From contig QUOL01000009.1 of assembly GCA_009761415.1 (NCBI GenBank), forward strand, positions 124,001-188,000: DNA of 64,000 bases, given 5' to 3'. This DNA is from Sarcomyxa edulis (lineage: Eukaryota; Basidiomycota; Agaricomycetes; Agaricales; Mycenaceae). Made by a program: the position numbers and the translations under genes. Below are positions 48,142-61,609 of the stretch, one piece after another (positions within the stretch are counted from its first letter, which is position 1; every line of letters begins with the position of its first letter). A model generated the notes under the pieces. It was not told the origin of the DNA. It ran no database searches and was given only the letters and a program-made list of their open reading frames with translations.

Positions 48142-49032
48142 ATGTACTTCACCACGGCCAAATTGTTGACCATACCTCGAGCTCATTCCTGTCTGAAATT
48201 GTCTCGCAATAACCTCCGAAGAACACTGTCTACATTGATAGACACCAAAGGCAGACCTCCGCCTTCAGACTTTGCGCTATTTTCAGACTTCTTATCGCTT
48301 CGAGAGCAACGAGTTTTACTTTTTGCTGCATTGCAAAAACTCGACTCGACAGAGAGTCGACAGTTTCGACGCAAGAGAAAAGCTCTTGCAGCTTCTAGGC
48401 CATCTGATACAGGTTGTTCATTAGCGGTGGAAAACCTCTTCCTCCCGGATGAATACTACCAGTTCGAGCAGGTACGTCCGGTTCCACTGATTCTTGAGAA
48501 GTACGCCTTCATAACAGTACCAAGGGGCACTACGACCAAGTCATCAAGGACTATCGCGAGATGCACGTCACTTCCTGGCCGGACGACAATCCTGCACTTG
48601 CTTCTGTATTAAACCGTCTACATGCTTTGTGTCCCCCTGCAGGCGCGACACAAACCCATTTGATTCACTTGGCTTCGCACGGAGAGATACTGCCCCATAT
48701 CGATAACCTTGGAGCTAGCGGATCGTGGATATTGGGCGTAAGCCTCGGCTCAGCAAGAATCCTCCGTATAGAGGCCTCTGAGGATAATTCCGACTCGTTT
48801 GACGTATTGCTACCTTCTGGTTCTGTTTATCTACAAAAGTGCGTGTTTACGAATATCCAAACAAGCTGTCCTGAACTGCGTGTCTAGAGACACTGTCCGT
48901 TTCAACTACAAGCATTCTATCCTCAAAGAGGGCGTGTTCGCTGGGCAACCCGTTGGTTGCGGGCAGCGTGTCAGCATGATGATCCGAGTAAGGATTCTCT
49001 TCGAGTCCTTCGGGCAGTCTGATGAATGGTAA
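48142..49032 (+). CDS. AlkB-like 2-oxoglutarate/Fe(II) dioxygenase (ALKBH7-like)
   Basis: Dioxygenase that uses Fe(II) and 2-oxoglutarate. The N-terminus MYFTTAKLLTIPRAHSCLKLSRNN is basic, amphipathic and free of acidic residues, which suits a mitochondrial targeting peptide. The jelly-roll motifs are visible: LHALCPPAGATQTHLIHL, the iron ligands in LPHIDNLG (HxD), the distal His in DTVRFNYKHSILKEG and the 2-oxoglutarate Arg in GQRVSMMIR. The intron between QFEQ and GHYDQVIKDY, and another before the KDTVRF exon, join in frame. It ends ESFGQSDEW. In animals ALKBH7 acts in mitochondria and promotes programmed necrosis; the fungal role is not established. Its neighbour on the other strand is also mitochondrial. 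Confidence 0.82.
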
Positions 49033-49394
49033 TCAACAGGATCGACTCAGTAGTCTCCCCTTGACGCACCATGAAGCCCCGCCTCTGTGATACAGGTCAT
49101 TGCTACCACTGGCTCTGACTCTGAGCTTCTACTACTACAGTCCGGGACAGGTCCCTATGTACAACTTCACAACAACGAGCGAAGAGGGACTTTTACTCGG
49201 TCGGATTCCGCGTACGGATACTGCAAACTCTGAGCATAGTTGCCCGAGTACTCGATGAATCCTGGGCTTCTGACCTTTCATCCTTACGGTATAGAACACG
49301 GTTTACATTAACAGTTGATATAAGTACATCAGATCCGCAGACACTTTCCTGAGGCAGCACCTATGGTGCATGCTTTGCGATCACCATATACTTA

Positions 49395-52300
49395 TCAGAT
49401 GTAGATGGGGAGCATGGGATCGAGCCCTTTCCATTCTGGACCATCGACGAACTCCTTGTTGTCAATTAAGAAATCCTGAGAAGGGTTACATTAGCATCGA
49501 GGGGATGACGAAAATAAACTGGTCTACCAATGGACATTCGACGAGGGCTCCTTTGACTTGAGACAGACGTTGTTTGACTCGCTCTAAAGTGATACCCGGT
49601 GCGACATGGCCCGTCTTGACTTTCGGCAAGTAATTCTGTAGTACGACATAAGTCTCTTCGAGAACAGGTCGTGAAGAAAGGTGCAACTAACTTCATAAGC
49701 AGGCCAGTCTCTGACCAAGTTGGTTGGAACCGGACGGAAGATTTCGGTGAAGATTTCGCGATTTTTCCTGGCGGTATCGTTCCAAAGGGAAACGGTAGCG
49801 TCGGAGAGTGGGTCAGCTACAGCGTCATCTTCCGGGCTTCCTGTCTCGTCTTCGTTTGGGTGAGGAGCAGCACGCATGAACGATGTTGGCTCCGCCGGTT
49901 CCAAACATATTTGGGGAGGAATCAGCCCGAGATGCTCTGCAAGTCCCATCGATCAGTACCGCTTAGGATGTACGAGATCATGAAATGGCGACTACCTCTA
50001 TAGAGTTTGCGGCGCAAGGTAGTGGCAAATTTAGCGGCCATGAATGGAACGCCATCCATGGTAGACGGTATGGTCTCGTTATCTTCAATGATAAGTGCAA
50101 TCTCTGAATCACCGTCTCCCTGTTACGATATGTAAGCAGAAACAGCCACTGAAAATGTGGATTTTTTTTACCTTTTGACTACGATCGTTGATATTGGCCG
50201 ATCCCATCTGTGAACACAACATTGTCAGACAATAGAAAGAACACTCTTCGAGGGTCAGTACGCACTATGACTCTTTTATCATCTACAATCATGAGTTTGG
50301 TATGGATATACAACAATTCCGAAACATATCTGGGGTCCTCCATCAGCGTTTGGTATTCATTAGAGGAGAATAAACACGGTGGACATACGCATTTAATTCC
50401 TCTTCATCAGTGCCCAACCATTTCTCCTCTTCGAGGCCTGTCTTGTCTTGTAACATGTGTTGAGCTACTGTATCCGAGACCTCGTCGTCTCCTCGGATTT
50501 CGTCTGCACCATGCTCGAATTTCTCGATAATCTCCCGAGCAGCTTCCTCTGATTCAGGAATCGGCACCTTGACCGTCTTCGGCTCTACCTTTTTACCGCT
50601 TTCGACTAAGCCCTCGCTTTCCTCCGGAGGGAGTGTCAAGGTGAGCTCTGTGAGCTTAGTATCACCTTGTTCACCAATCCATTGACGCGCCAACGCAACT
50701 TGCGCTTCGTGGAATTTGACCCCAGAGTTTTGCTCCATTTGGGAAATCAAGCCTAAGAACGCAATATCAGTCAATCAAGCAAATCAGAATAAGAATTGAG
50801 CCACATGAAGTTGAGAGGGTACATACCTTGAGGTGCGTTAATTCTATCATAGGATCTAAGATGGTAGAAACGAATATAATCGAGACTGGGATAACATTGA
50901 GTCGATGAGCATATAAATGGAAGAGACACGCAAAGCTCTTACGGTTCAAATCCAGCTTTGCGGATAGCCTCGTAGATACTGCTACCACCACGGTTCATCG
51001 TACGGTATTGGGCAGCCATGATGATCTTCAAGGATGACTGATCTTTGACATCTCCCGAGAATCCTGGTACTTCAGGAATAGCGATTACAACCTGGACAAG
51101 AAAAGATGATCAGAAGCGAAGCATCTTGACTGCGATCGGACAAACTTTGAATTTCTGCCCTTCTTGGGCGGCTCTAACGATCCTCTGAACAAGGGCTTGA
51201 GCAATAAGGTTCTTGACCTGTCCTCCCTCCTCGGTGGCAGAGATACTGTGTGACAGTCGGCATACACGACGGCATCTCTAGAAGCGAAGCACTCACAAGA
51301 ATTGGTTCTCTACGGAGACAGTGTCAATAATTGCGTACAGAGTGATGTACTAGAGAAGCTTACCGATGTATATGTAATGATTCGCTTCTCTGATCAGCTG
51401 GCAGTCTTCCGGCCCAAAAGGATCAGGCTCGCGCGTGACAAATAGATACGGAGAGCTTACAAGCGTTCTGAATACTATGTTCTATCAAAACACCGTGACT
51501 CCAGTCGGAAACACTGCGAACAACTTGGACCCGGCAGCTAGGGGGTTCCGGATGAGGGTATGCAGGGTCTTCTTCTTCATCACTTCCTAAATGGAAACGT
51601 TGTTTGTATCTACGGCCTATAGCGTGCCATCTCTCTCGGTGGGGGTGTCCTGATGATGTTTATAATTCGAGTTTGAGCGATCTTATGTAGAGACGATCCA
51701 CTCACGGAGTACGGCTTCGTTCGGAGAAGCTTCGATGTTGTGCGGGAGCGCAAGCCATTCAAACCGACTACCGGCCTATGAGTCAGTACATACCAACAAT
51801 GATCTCATAGAAGCTTACGGCATGTCGCGGTACTAAAGAAAGATAGAGAAATGTCAGCCCAGTCTAAAAATTGACAGACAAGAAACATTCCTACCTTGCG
51901 TTTCTTGATTTCATTCCATCGTTCTACAAAGTGCTGAACGATATCCAAGACGACAGGTCCAGTGAGCGTCATGTGAACATCATGCCAAGGCATCCTAGCA
52001 CTGTCGAGGACAGAAAGAGCGTTACTCGCGTAATCCGGCACGTTCTGGAAATCCATGATCCTGGCGTTGTTGTAATCTTGACCAGGGAAAATTGTTCGGA
52101 AGAATTCGGTGGGATGAACGTCGGCGAGGGGATGACTGTGTGTGTCCCAACGACCGAAGCAAAGATCGAGACCACCTATACACGCGTAGTGATTGTCGAC
52201 AACCACGACTTTCTCGTGGTGGGACCAGAATTCGACGCGATCTATAGAATGAGGATGAGACCAGAGAGGTACTAGAAGTTCCATCTCGGAACATACCCTT

Positions 52301-53072
52301 GGTACCGATGTGGTCTGGATGACGCATGACAGCGATGTTTGGATGAAGAGCCTCTAAAGTACTCTTTGTGTGATGAGAGCTCATAGACATTGTTTGTGTG
52401 ACCTGACCATGTCGTTAGTTTCTGTTCAACGAAGGTAACGGACCGACGAACCTCTTTGTAAACTATGATATGGACCTTCACTCCTTGCTCCGCCTTGCGT
52501 TTGAGAAGCCTATCCAATCGCCATTCTGGAAAGTGTGCGGGGGGTCGACGAAGGAACAATTCGGGAGTAAGCCACCAGTCCTGTCCGCATAGTCACATAT
52601 ATCAATGATGAATGACGTTGGATCCAGAGCGACCGTACTCACCAAGATGAAGATCGCCTCCTGGGCGCTATCAAGCATTTCCGACAGAGCCCACATGTAA
52701 TCATGACCATCAATATGCCTGCGAGGCTATCAGGACATCATGTTACGAGCACAAGACACAGTTCACGCACCATTTCACGAAATTATCGGATCTCTCATCT
52801 GCAAAACTGTCGAAACGATGAGCAGCGTTGATCTCAGCCCTGATCGTATCTGCTTCCTTCTCCTCGGGATCATCGTGGCGACCTAGTAGAGATTGTCAGT
52901 GGACTTGACATCTCAAAAACCGATATACTTACGATTTGGATTCAAGATTCCTGATGGACGCGTTTAGAACCAGCGATCATGTTGAATCGACTAGTATCGT
53001 ACCTATAACTTCAGCCCTTGCATGTTCAGCGACCTCGGGGATCTTATCGATGAAATTGGAGAAGAAAGACAT
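49395..53072 (-). CDS. phospholipase D with two HKD motifs
   Basis: Hydrolyses phosphatidylcholine to phosphatidic acid and choline. It starts [21 protein letters not shown]; short exons then give [36 protein letters not shown] and [21 protein letters not shown] lead into the first HKD motif, [22 protein letters not shown] (HxKxxxxD), with [11 protein letters not shown] after it. The linker contains [12 protein letters not shown]. The second HKD motif is [15 protein letters not shown] followed by [21 protein letters not shown], and the C-terminal region ends [20 protein letters not shown]. Both catalytic motifs are intact. I see no PX or PH domain before the catalytic region, so it is a shorter form than yeast Spo14. 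About fifteen introns. Confidence 0.9.
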
Positions 53073-54402
53073 GTAGCAAGTTCTGAACGCGGTGGAGGTC
53101 GAAAGACAACCGCGACCTCTATATATATATTCAGCCTGGACTTGCGCACAGCTATAGGCAATTTTCGGCGTCCGAATGCTTTTATCATAACTTCGGTATC
53201 GAAGCGACAGTATTATATGATATAGATATGCACATCGCCTTTGCGTAAGGATATACACGGCCCATGTCTCACTACATACATACCACATGATGTCGATATA
53301 ACCCCGACGCGAAGCGATAGAGCTCAGATGTAGCCCTGTATCCGCATTGCTGGAAGGGCAAATGGTCGCGGATCGATGGGCATGACTATACCGGTCGCAA
53401 TAGACAGACCCTTGTACTCCCTTGCTACTAACGGATATAACATCGCACTAGAAAAACGTGTCAAGAGATATGACTCGTTCTGAGGACATTTGATGGGGAT
53501 TGAAAAACCGAAGGTGAACGGGAGAGATCTGTCTAGATGAGGACGCGATGGCATAGAAACGACGTGCTTTCTTTGAACTTGAAAGAGCACAGAGAGCAAG
53601 TTTGCATTAGAGAATAGAGATAGAGTCGAGTCATCGATTCGAGAACGATTCGAGATTCCAGGCGTCCAGATGACCAGCTTATCGCAGAGCAAGTGGTTGG
53701 TCGTAATCGTTGTTCAGAGTCGTCACGCACTGATATCGTCTCAGTCTGGGAACGTAGATACCGATATCTGTATGCTTTTCAGACCGCAGTGATTGGGCGA
53801 CCACTCAAAATTAGCACAGGTACAGCCCAGACATAGTGTAGCTCACCTCTTGAATCAATGTTGCATGCCGGAGAGTGCATCGTGTAGAGGTATGTAGGCA
53901 AGAGCGACCCGTCGTGTCCATTTTATGTATCAGTTTTCTGCTCTGGACAACCGCCAAAAGCGATATACAACCCATCTCTATCCTGAACAAGATTGTATAT
54001 AGCAGTTCGGGCCTCCTCGTTTCGACAGTACAAGTGACACTAGGGTCGTACAGCGGATAACTTGTATTATAATGGGATGTTGCGAGTATCGTATACCACC
54101 GGTAGGCATATTGGATCCAGAGGAGGTTGCAAAGGTCCATGGACGCCCAAGACTAGAAATCGAGCGAAAAGTTGGGAGCAAGAGTCACCTCATCAAATTT
54201 TGGGATACGGGTCACATCTTGTCACTTGTCACACTGTACTCAACTCTTCTCCACGACGAACGCGCCTATTGTTCAACGCGTTGCAGATCAACTTACATTC
54301 GACATTCTCCTCGGGACTCCCCGAATGATCTAGTCCTCTAAAAACGCCTCTTATTTGACATCTTCGACCATCAATTTTGGATCACACAAATCGCCAAAAA
54401 CC
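53073..54402. other. intergenic region between PLD and Nup84
   Basis: About 1.3 kb between two divergent genes, so it contains both promoters. Only short frames; no motif, RNA gene or repeat recognised. Confidence 0.4.
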
Positions 54403-57400
54403 ATGTCAGACTCAGATACACTCTTCAAATCTTGTTCGGAAGTCCTATCGTTATGTCAGTCGATGAAGGACGACCTAGCAGCACTCTTGGATCCAGAAAC
54501 TGGATTTGCACCCCGATTACGGCAGGTTTGCCATGCAAAGTGAGTCGAGCACGTCCATACATCCAGTTTCCAGATGTCTCATTTATCGCATCAAGGCTGC
54601 AAGAGTACAAGGAGGACCTTGATGAACAGGTATCTAAAGAAGAAATGGATTTATTACGGTTGGAAGAGAATACTTGGAGTTTGCTGCAAGCTCTTATGCC
54701 GTGAGTGGCGCTCCGTGCACAATATATCCTTTCGATTGACACGTCCTGTAGAGCCCGCAAGACAGAATTCACAAGATCTGTGACAGCTGGAGAACTACTT
54801 TCCGAGAATCCATATACGCCAACGTCTACTGTGGCACAAGCCATCATGAATGCAAACCCACTTCTTTCCGAACTCATCGTCGTTCGAGAATGGCTGCACG
54901 ATACAGCATCGCCGCCTCAAAATCCAGAAGCCACCACTGGATACTGGAAATTCACAAAGCACAGTGTCATGCAGTCATTGCGGTCAGGACAATTAAACGG
55001 GCTGGTGAAGGAAATGGATCCAGACGCTGTGAATCGGGAACCTGGTGCATCCCTTGCTGCAGATGACATGGTGAGTCACAGTGATCGATAGACAGACTAT
55101 ACATGCCTCTGACGATCCTTCTCTAGAACTACGAAAAAACCTTAGTGAAGGCATTGTTCGGATATGTGAGGGCAGGAAGACTCGACGAGGCTGTTGAGCT
55201 TTGCAGAAGAGCTCATCAGCCCTGGAGAGCCGCCAGTATACGCGGGTCCCTCCTCTTTCAGTGGAGAGTGATTGGTGCGTGACCGTTGCTTCTGGCTGTT
55301 GGCACCATTATTCAATTACTTGCAGCTCCTGAGAACCCCGCTTCGTTCGACGATCAAACCGAGGGGTGGACGGGAAACAGGCATCGAAGACTTTGGAAAT
55401 CAACGTGTACTCGTGCTGCTCTCAATGTTTGACTTTCCTCATGATATGACCTACCGCGGCTGATTGTCCCACTTACAGCCCAACCTCCCAGAACAAGAAC
55501 GGGTCCTCTACGCATCATTAGCACCGTCACCCCAAACGTCTAGTATCCTGAAAAAAGCGTGTCGTACTTGGGAAGACCATCTTTGGGCTCAGATTAGTAT
55601 CATATGCGAAGAAAAAGAAAGCCAAGAAATTTTGAGGCTGGGCGGGAGTTTCTGGGAGAGTGGGCTTGGTGCTGTGGAGAAAGGAGTGCATGTGTCTACA
55701 CCTCAAGAGGAAGAGGCCGAAGCTGCAGAGTGGCAGAAAGAGGTCACTCAGTCGCTGGAAAGCATGAAAAATGTTCGTGTCGAGGATGGGTGAGTCGATA
55801 TCTCCGCCTAGCCATTTATCAACCTAATTACTAATTGCAATGGGTCAGTCCTGCTGCCAACCACGCATTTCATTTTTCCCAACTGCATATCATCCTGAAC
55901 CGGACAAGCTCTCTCCTGGAGAACTTTGCGAGGACGTTGCAGGCTAGAGCGCATACTCCAGCATCTCCCGAGTTGAGTCTACAATGTCCTATCCTCCTCT
56001 TAATATTTTGTTCACCCTATTCTATCTTGCGCGTAGATATATCATGCTTTCCCGGTTTTTCGCTCACCTCTGCTTATTCCTTCGAATGATCGACATGCCC
56101 GTTCCCCCATTAGCCACTCAAGCGATCCTGGAATCTTATCTGCAGGTCTTGGAGGTCCGTCAATTCTGATTATCATTGTGACAATACACAATATCTGACG
56201 TCTCTTACTCTTATAGGGAGCCGGTCAACGTGAACTCATTGCCTTGTACGCCGGTGCACTCGGGGACAACGCCGTAGACAGATACGCGATGTTCCTCACC
56301 TCACAAGGATTATCTGCTGATCTCAAAGAACGACGATCGGCTTTGACCCGTGCACGAGATCACGGACTCGATATCAATCGTGTCGCTACGGCTACCGCAG
56401 AACGGACACTTGAAAAGGCGTTCTCGGTACGTCGGAACTGGTTTTCATTTCTTTTTCCAACAAAGAGAACGCTCAATACTGTACTTCCGAGCTAGATTCT
56501 CCCAGTTCTAAAAGGCCCATTACCTTCCGTAATCACATTTCAATCGCCAGCGACCGATGAGGAATTACTCCTTCTACGGTCCATCGAATGGACAACGTTC
56601 ATGGAAACGACTTACGATGATGCTTTAGAGCAGGCCAATATCATCTTGCGTTATTTCCTCGGTACGTCCATGATATGATCTACGTCGCACCAATACTCAC
56701 TTGTGCTTTCATCAAGGTTCAGGACGCGTACATATCGCCCAAGAACTATTCAACATGCTCCCAACAGAGCTCGCTCTAATCGCCGAACCCGAAGTACGCT
56801 CAACAGAATATCTGCACTACAGGCAATTCTTCGTCATCTGGGAAACCTTCGAGCGCGTCGTCGAATGTCAGGCCCTGGACGTCCCGCATATGAACAAGGA
56901 GTCTCGGTTTGCGTGGCTCCAGGATTACACTGTCAGCATCCCTTCCCCTTACCCTCTATCTTTGTCTACTGATTATGATTGTATGGGTTTATCTTATCTT
57001 TAGTTGCTAATCGACCAAGCACACGATCAGATCACGAAACTCTTGACTTCGGAATGGTTGGTGACCGATGTCGAAATCAGTGGAGGTCCGTATCATTCGA
57101 ACGTGTAATTTCTTCGTCTTGTATTCCTTGCTCATTCCCCCCCCCCCTCCTAGGTGATCGCCGTCGAAGAGAACTAATCCGAATCCGGCAAATATACATC
57201 CCAGAGCTCATCATTCGCCTACATCACCTCCTTTTCACTTCTCGGCATAGGATACCCAGGTCAGTTTCCCGTCTCTCTTTCCCATTCCCGTTTAAACCCC
57301 CATATATCACATATCGCCATCCTCACATCTCTATCATGCATTCAGGAACATGAAACGCGCCCTCCAACTCGCCGACATCGTAGCAGACTCGCGATACAAG

Positions 57401-57526
57401 CTCCACGAAGATTTCATCAACCAGGACGGACGGGGATTGGGCGATTATCTAGGGCTTATTCGTCAGACGATTTTGGGTGGGTTGGAGAGTGGTGGTTCGG
57501 ATCCATTTAGAGTTGTATATGCTTGA
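54403..57526 (+). CDS. NUP84: nucleoporin Nup84/Nup107
   Basis: Scaffold subunit of the Y-shaped nuclear pore subcomplex, working with Nup133, Nup120 and Nup145C at the nuclear envelope. It starts MSDSDTLFKSCSEVLSLCQSMKDDL. The family core appears in NYEKTLVKALFGYVRAGRLDEAVELCRRAHQPWRAASIRG, an alpha-solenoid helix pair with the diagnostic AHQPWRAA. Later come LYASLAPSPQTSSILKKACRTWEDHLWAQ, FSQLHIILNRTSSLLENF, YTGALGDNA-like text (YAGALGDNAVDRYAMFLTSQGL), ARDHGLDINRVATATAERTLEKAF and FFVIWETFERVVECQALD. The C-terminus is LADIVADSRYKLHEDF then GRGLGDYLGLIRQTIL, ending in a TGA at 57524-57526. The tail and AHQPWRAA are conserved from yeast to animals. Several small introns. Expected to be essential or important. 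Confidence 0.88.
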
Positions 57527-58629
57527 GGCTTGAGATACAAAGACCGAAACACATTGTATTCGACCGTTTCTTTCTTCCTGTAGACGACTCGGATGAGGAT
57601 GACTGACGATGAAACGGGTGGCAATATGGATCAGTCCGTCAACATGGTATCGATTATTAGACGGAATACAAACAACAGTGCAACTTGGTGGGGCCGGATG
57701 TAGGTGTTAAAGCAAGCTGGCCAGTGACCACAGTCGCGCTCGCAAATGAACGTTATATGATAGCCACGGCGCCGTGTACCAGACGGCCCACTGCCAGTGA
57801 CAGGCGCCCCGACAGTCAATCAAAAAAGACTCACCTGCTGAAATCTAAAGCACCAAGAACTGAAGCGCCGAAGCGCCTGAGGTTCGATAGTACACCAATA
57901 CCTTGAGTCGAGCCTACGGTTTCTCATCCCAAAAAGGTCACGGCTACAGGCGTAGCTCCTTCTTTTCAAGGACTGTGACCGGAAGCCTGATGATAACCTT
58001 ACACGATGCTAAAATTCAGCCCGCAACTTATAGGGAATTGACAGTATGATATAACATTTCACATTTCCTATAGTACTGGCTATAATATTGTATGGCCATG
58101 TAGTGAGAATACAATGCCTGACCAGGAGGACCAGGCTGGTGACGGACTTACAAGCGTCACATGGTCACGCCAGGATTCCCCGATTTTGCTCAAGTTTTGC
58201 TGATGCGCCAGTAGCTGGAATCAAGAAATCTATCAGACACCAACTAGCCTTGCATCAATTCCCATAGCGATCAATGCCACCTAGGATCTGTAGCACCCTA
58301 GCATGAGTCGACTGGTGTACTCGGGCCTCGAGGTAGCTTCATCCGTATCTATATCATCTCTAGCCAAAGCCAATACCGGTATTTCCATAGGAGCGCTGTC
58401 TTTACTGGAGTCTCATCCTCGAATCTGCCGACTGGAGTACCGTCATCGCATGCAGTGGATGTATACATATAGTTTTTGGGATTTGGGAGAGCAAGACGAT
58501 TGAACGTGTGTTCTAAATGGGGAAGAACGTTTACAGCGACTGCATCATGTATGGTTCTCAGAAGCCCGAGCTTGATTCGTCTGTCTCTTCTCCAACAGCC
58601 AGTTTGCCAGAGCCTGCTTACGACCGACC
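57527..58629. other. intergenic region
   Basis: About 1.1 kb without a recognised gene. The first part is the 3' flank of the nucleoporin gene; the last part is the upstream region of the first Cys-rich protein gene. Confidence 0.4.
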
Positions 58630-59466
58630 ATGATGTCCATCCTCGCACTTGCATCGTTCGTTGCTGTATATGTCTTCAATGGTGCGTTTCCTTACTTTTT
58701 CATGCGACTGAAATCCGAAACTTTCTCCAGTCCAAGCATATGTCGCGCCTAACATCGCCAGCCACATCATCGCACGTCAATTCGGTGGTACACCCCTTCC
58801 ATCTCAATGCGAGACGATCTGCGGGACGTTTCTGAATGGCTCGAATGCTCGTATCACTTCCTTCCCTCTATCTAGTGTTAATCAATTCCGCAACAGACCT
58901 GCTCAACGCTCACATGCCTATGCACGCAATCCAACGCAGACGGTCTCGCATCATGCGTAGACTGCATCGTATCCGTCGGTCCGAGTCCTGATATCATCGT
59001 TATGGGCCAAGGCATTCTTAACAGTTCGTCTACGTTCATCCTTTTCATTTTCAAATTCTTAGTCATGAATCTCAATCTCAATTTATATTTGCGTTTGTCG
59101 ATGTTCATGTTGACGATATTTCATTTGATACTCGCAGATTTTACGACCCAATGCGATTCGGGCGGTAGCACCATCTCTTCGGAGGTCGTCTCGGTCTCCT
59201 CAGTTGTACCTCTCAGTTCTACTTCTGGTACTGGAGTTCCAGCTCAAAGCTCCACCGGGTTTTTCTTATCGACGACGTCTTCACATTCCCAGTCTCAGTC
59301 TCCTAGCATTTCTGCCTCGTCCACCTCCAGCTCGACCTCCACATCGTCTACCAACACTAACACTAACACCAACGGCGCCATCTCACTTTCTATAAAATCT
59401 TCCTCTCTACAAACCGTCGCTATCATCATCCATATCTTCCTGGGCCTGGGAACCCTGGCTGTTTGA
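58630..59466 (+). CDS. Cys-rich, Ser/Thr-rich secreted protein, probably GPI-anchored (copy 1)
   Basis: Small surface protein. The first exon MMSILALASFVAVYVFN is a signal peptide, joined to QAYVAPNIASHIIAR. The Cys module reads LPSQCETICGTFLNGSN, then TCSTLTCLCTQSNADGLASCVDCIVSVG, then DFTTQCDSGG: nine Cys in the spacing also seen in the gene at 60.3 kb. A Ser/Thr-rich stalk with SSTSSSTSTSSTNTNTNTNG follows, and the C-terminus is the hydrophobic SSLQTVAIIIHIFLGLGTLAV, the pattern of a GPI addition signal. Two short introns cut the Cys module. Function unknown; such proteins usually sit in the cell wall or membrane. Confidence 0.75.
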
Positions 59467-60258
59467 AGCGAAGGTACATAGTTTTTTCTCGTCAACGACT
59501 GGAAATAAAAATAATGAACTGATTAATATTATAACGTCTAGTACTTATGGCGGCCATGGCATTGACATTGATATCTGTCTCGGACTAGCACTTATGTATC
59601 AGTACATATACCAAGGTGCCATTTCGCTGCGCTGTACTGAAATTCATAATCATCTTCACCGTGACGTTCGTCAATTTCCTTTTCTTACTATTTCTATCTG
59701 TGCAGTGCAGAACGCCTCGGAGTCAACCCTTGTTCATTCACATGTTGGCCCTGCCAATACCATCAACCTGCAGGCCTGTCTTGAATCGAGCGCGTCCTAT
59801 GAGATCACTGACGATCAGCACTCAGGCACTGCCAAGGGCCAAGGCTTCCGAGTCGGTCTTTGATTTAGGATCCAATGATTGTTGATCATCGAACTCATGT
59901 ACAGTCCCTTAGGCCTCACTGCCTCCAAAATGACATTTCACAAGGTCCTTCCGCCACCTACAGCTATACTATAGGAGGACTTATTGCTCTTATTACCCTA
60001 AAACATGGCGGGCCGTGCCCGTCTAGGACGGACGGAATTCAAGAGGAACTTGACAGCTTTAGACAGCTTTAGATGTCGATCTATCAACTGATCCCTTGGC
60101 GTACTTATGTACGCCGCTTCGAGTGCCCTACCGGACCCTGGATTAGCGCTGGGGACGAGTATAAAAGCTAGGATGTAGTCCGTGTTGTTTCGTTTCTGTA
60201 CGGCGTTCTTCACCAATTCCAGAACATCTAACGTTGAACCCGTAAACTAAACAAGAAG
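59467..60258. other. intergenic region between the two Cys-rich genes
   Basis: About 0.8 kb. It contains a tandem GACAGCTTTA duplication (60052-60071) about 190 bp upstream of the second gene. No gene recognised. Confidence 0.4.
60052..60071. repeat. 10-bp tandem duplication
   Basis: GACAGCTTTA occurs twice in direct succession. It lies upstream of the Cys-rich gene at 60.3 kb. No function assigned. Confidence 0.6.
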
Positions 60259-61196
60259 ATGCTTACCCTCGTCCCCGCTATCGCTGGTTTTGTTCTAATC
60301 GCCGCCCAAGGTCTGTCTGTACCTCTGCACAACCACCATGCATCGTACTGAATTTCCCTCGTCGCATCACTGGCAGTTGCATCCACAGAGGCAGCATCCC
60401 TCGTAGACTTTCGCAGCTCGAGCTCGGTCCTGCATCGTTTCCTCGCTCGTCAGGATACAACACTTGACCCTAGCGATATACCTACCCAGGTACGTGTCTT
60501 TGTCTTTGTTTTTGCTCACAACCAACACTAAACCTGCCACACACGCAATGCATAGTGTCAATCAGCTTGCACGTCCATTATCAACACTCTGAATGTATGT
60601 AACGACCCTCTCCTCTCCTCTTCATGCAGACAAGATACTGACTCCGCGTCAATCCCAGACATGCCTCACAGACACGTGTCTCTGCACCACCACGAACGGC
60701 CAAAACCTCGAAGGATGCATGAACTGCCTCGTAGCCCTCGCTCCCACCGATGCGCAGATTGAGCAGGGACAGAGTGTCCTTGATGGTAAGCACACGCCTT
60801 CCTTCCCCTTCCCTGAAGTCATGCATATTCGATTGATTGTCTAACTTTTGCTTTCACCCACCACAAATTAAAGGTTTCGAAGCCGAATGTTCCGGGTTTC
60901 AAGTTGGCTCGCTCACGATATCTCAGGCTACCTCCGCTACGGCTTCAGCAGGAGGAGCAGGATCGTCGACAGCGGCTATCGCAACGCGTACCACTATCTC
61001 TACTGGCGGCTCTACTGCAGTCCTTGGCTCTGCAACAGGAGCTCAGGCGACAGTCACTCGAGCCGGGAGTACTAGTACTAGTACTGCATCTACCGATAAC
61101 CCGTTGGCTCAGAACGGTGCGGTGGGCTTGAGGGGGAGTAGTGTAGTGTTGGTTGTGGCAGCGGTGATGATAGGATCGGTCGTGGCTATCATTTAA
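60259..61196 (+). CDS. Cys-rich, Ser/Thr-rich secreted protein, probably GPI-anchored (copy 2)
   Basis: Paralogue of the gene 0.8 kb upstream. Signal peptide MLTLVPAIAGFVLIAAQ, then VASTEAASLVDF. The Cys module reads DIPTQCQSACTSIINTLN, then TCLTDTCLCTTTNGQNLEGCMNCLVALA, then DGFEAECSGF, with CLCT and CxxC spacing as in copy 1. The Ala/Ser/Thr-rich stalk is followed by GSSVVLVVAAVMIGSVVAII, a hydrophobic C-terminus suited to GPI anchoring. This CxxxC...CLC...CxxC layout recurs in many agaricomycete secreted proteins. It resembles CFEM domains in size but the spacing differs, so I do not call it CFEM. Five short exons join in frame. Confidence 0.78.
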
Positions 61197-61609
61197 ACGC
61201 TTTGAGTTTTCTAGATTCAATGGATATACACGTCTTGATAATGGATGAGGGGTTTGGTTACGAGTATATGCCGCGGTGCTATCGAGGGGAAATAGTAACT
61301 TCGCATCTACAGTTGTAAGTATATTCCATGACCAGGCACTTGGTCGATGCTCAATACTCAAACTATGTGTTTACCAACGCAACAATCAGGAGTGAAGACG
61401 TCGGCGTCCGTCGATGAGAATTTAAGGGCGCCACACAAAGCCACACGGATGAACTCTGAACGTTCTGAACACCGGATGATAATAGCTATGTATATATTCT
61501 AGATTTAGTCACAACATACATATATACGGGTATCCCAATCGTAATCAAAAACCCCCACCCTACCAACCAAATACAGATAATTATAACAAGAGAAGGAACG
61601 AACGAATAG

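Noticed and set aside
58630..61196. Calling the Cys-rich pair CFEM proteins.
   Set aside because: Cys spacing (CLCT and CxxC) does not fit the CFEM pattern well enough.
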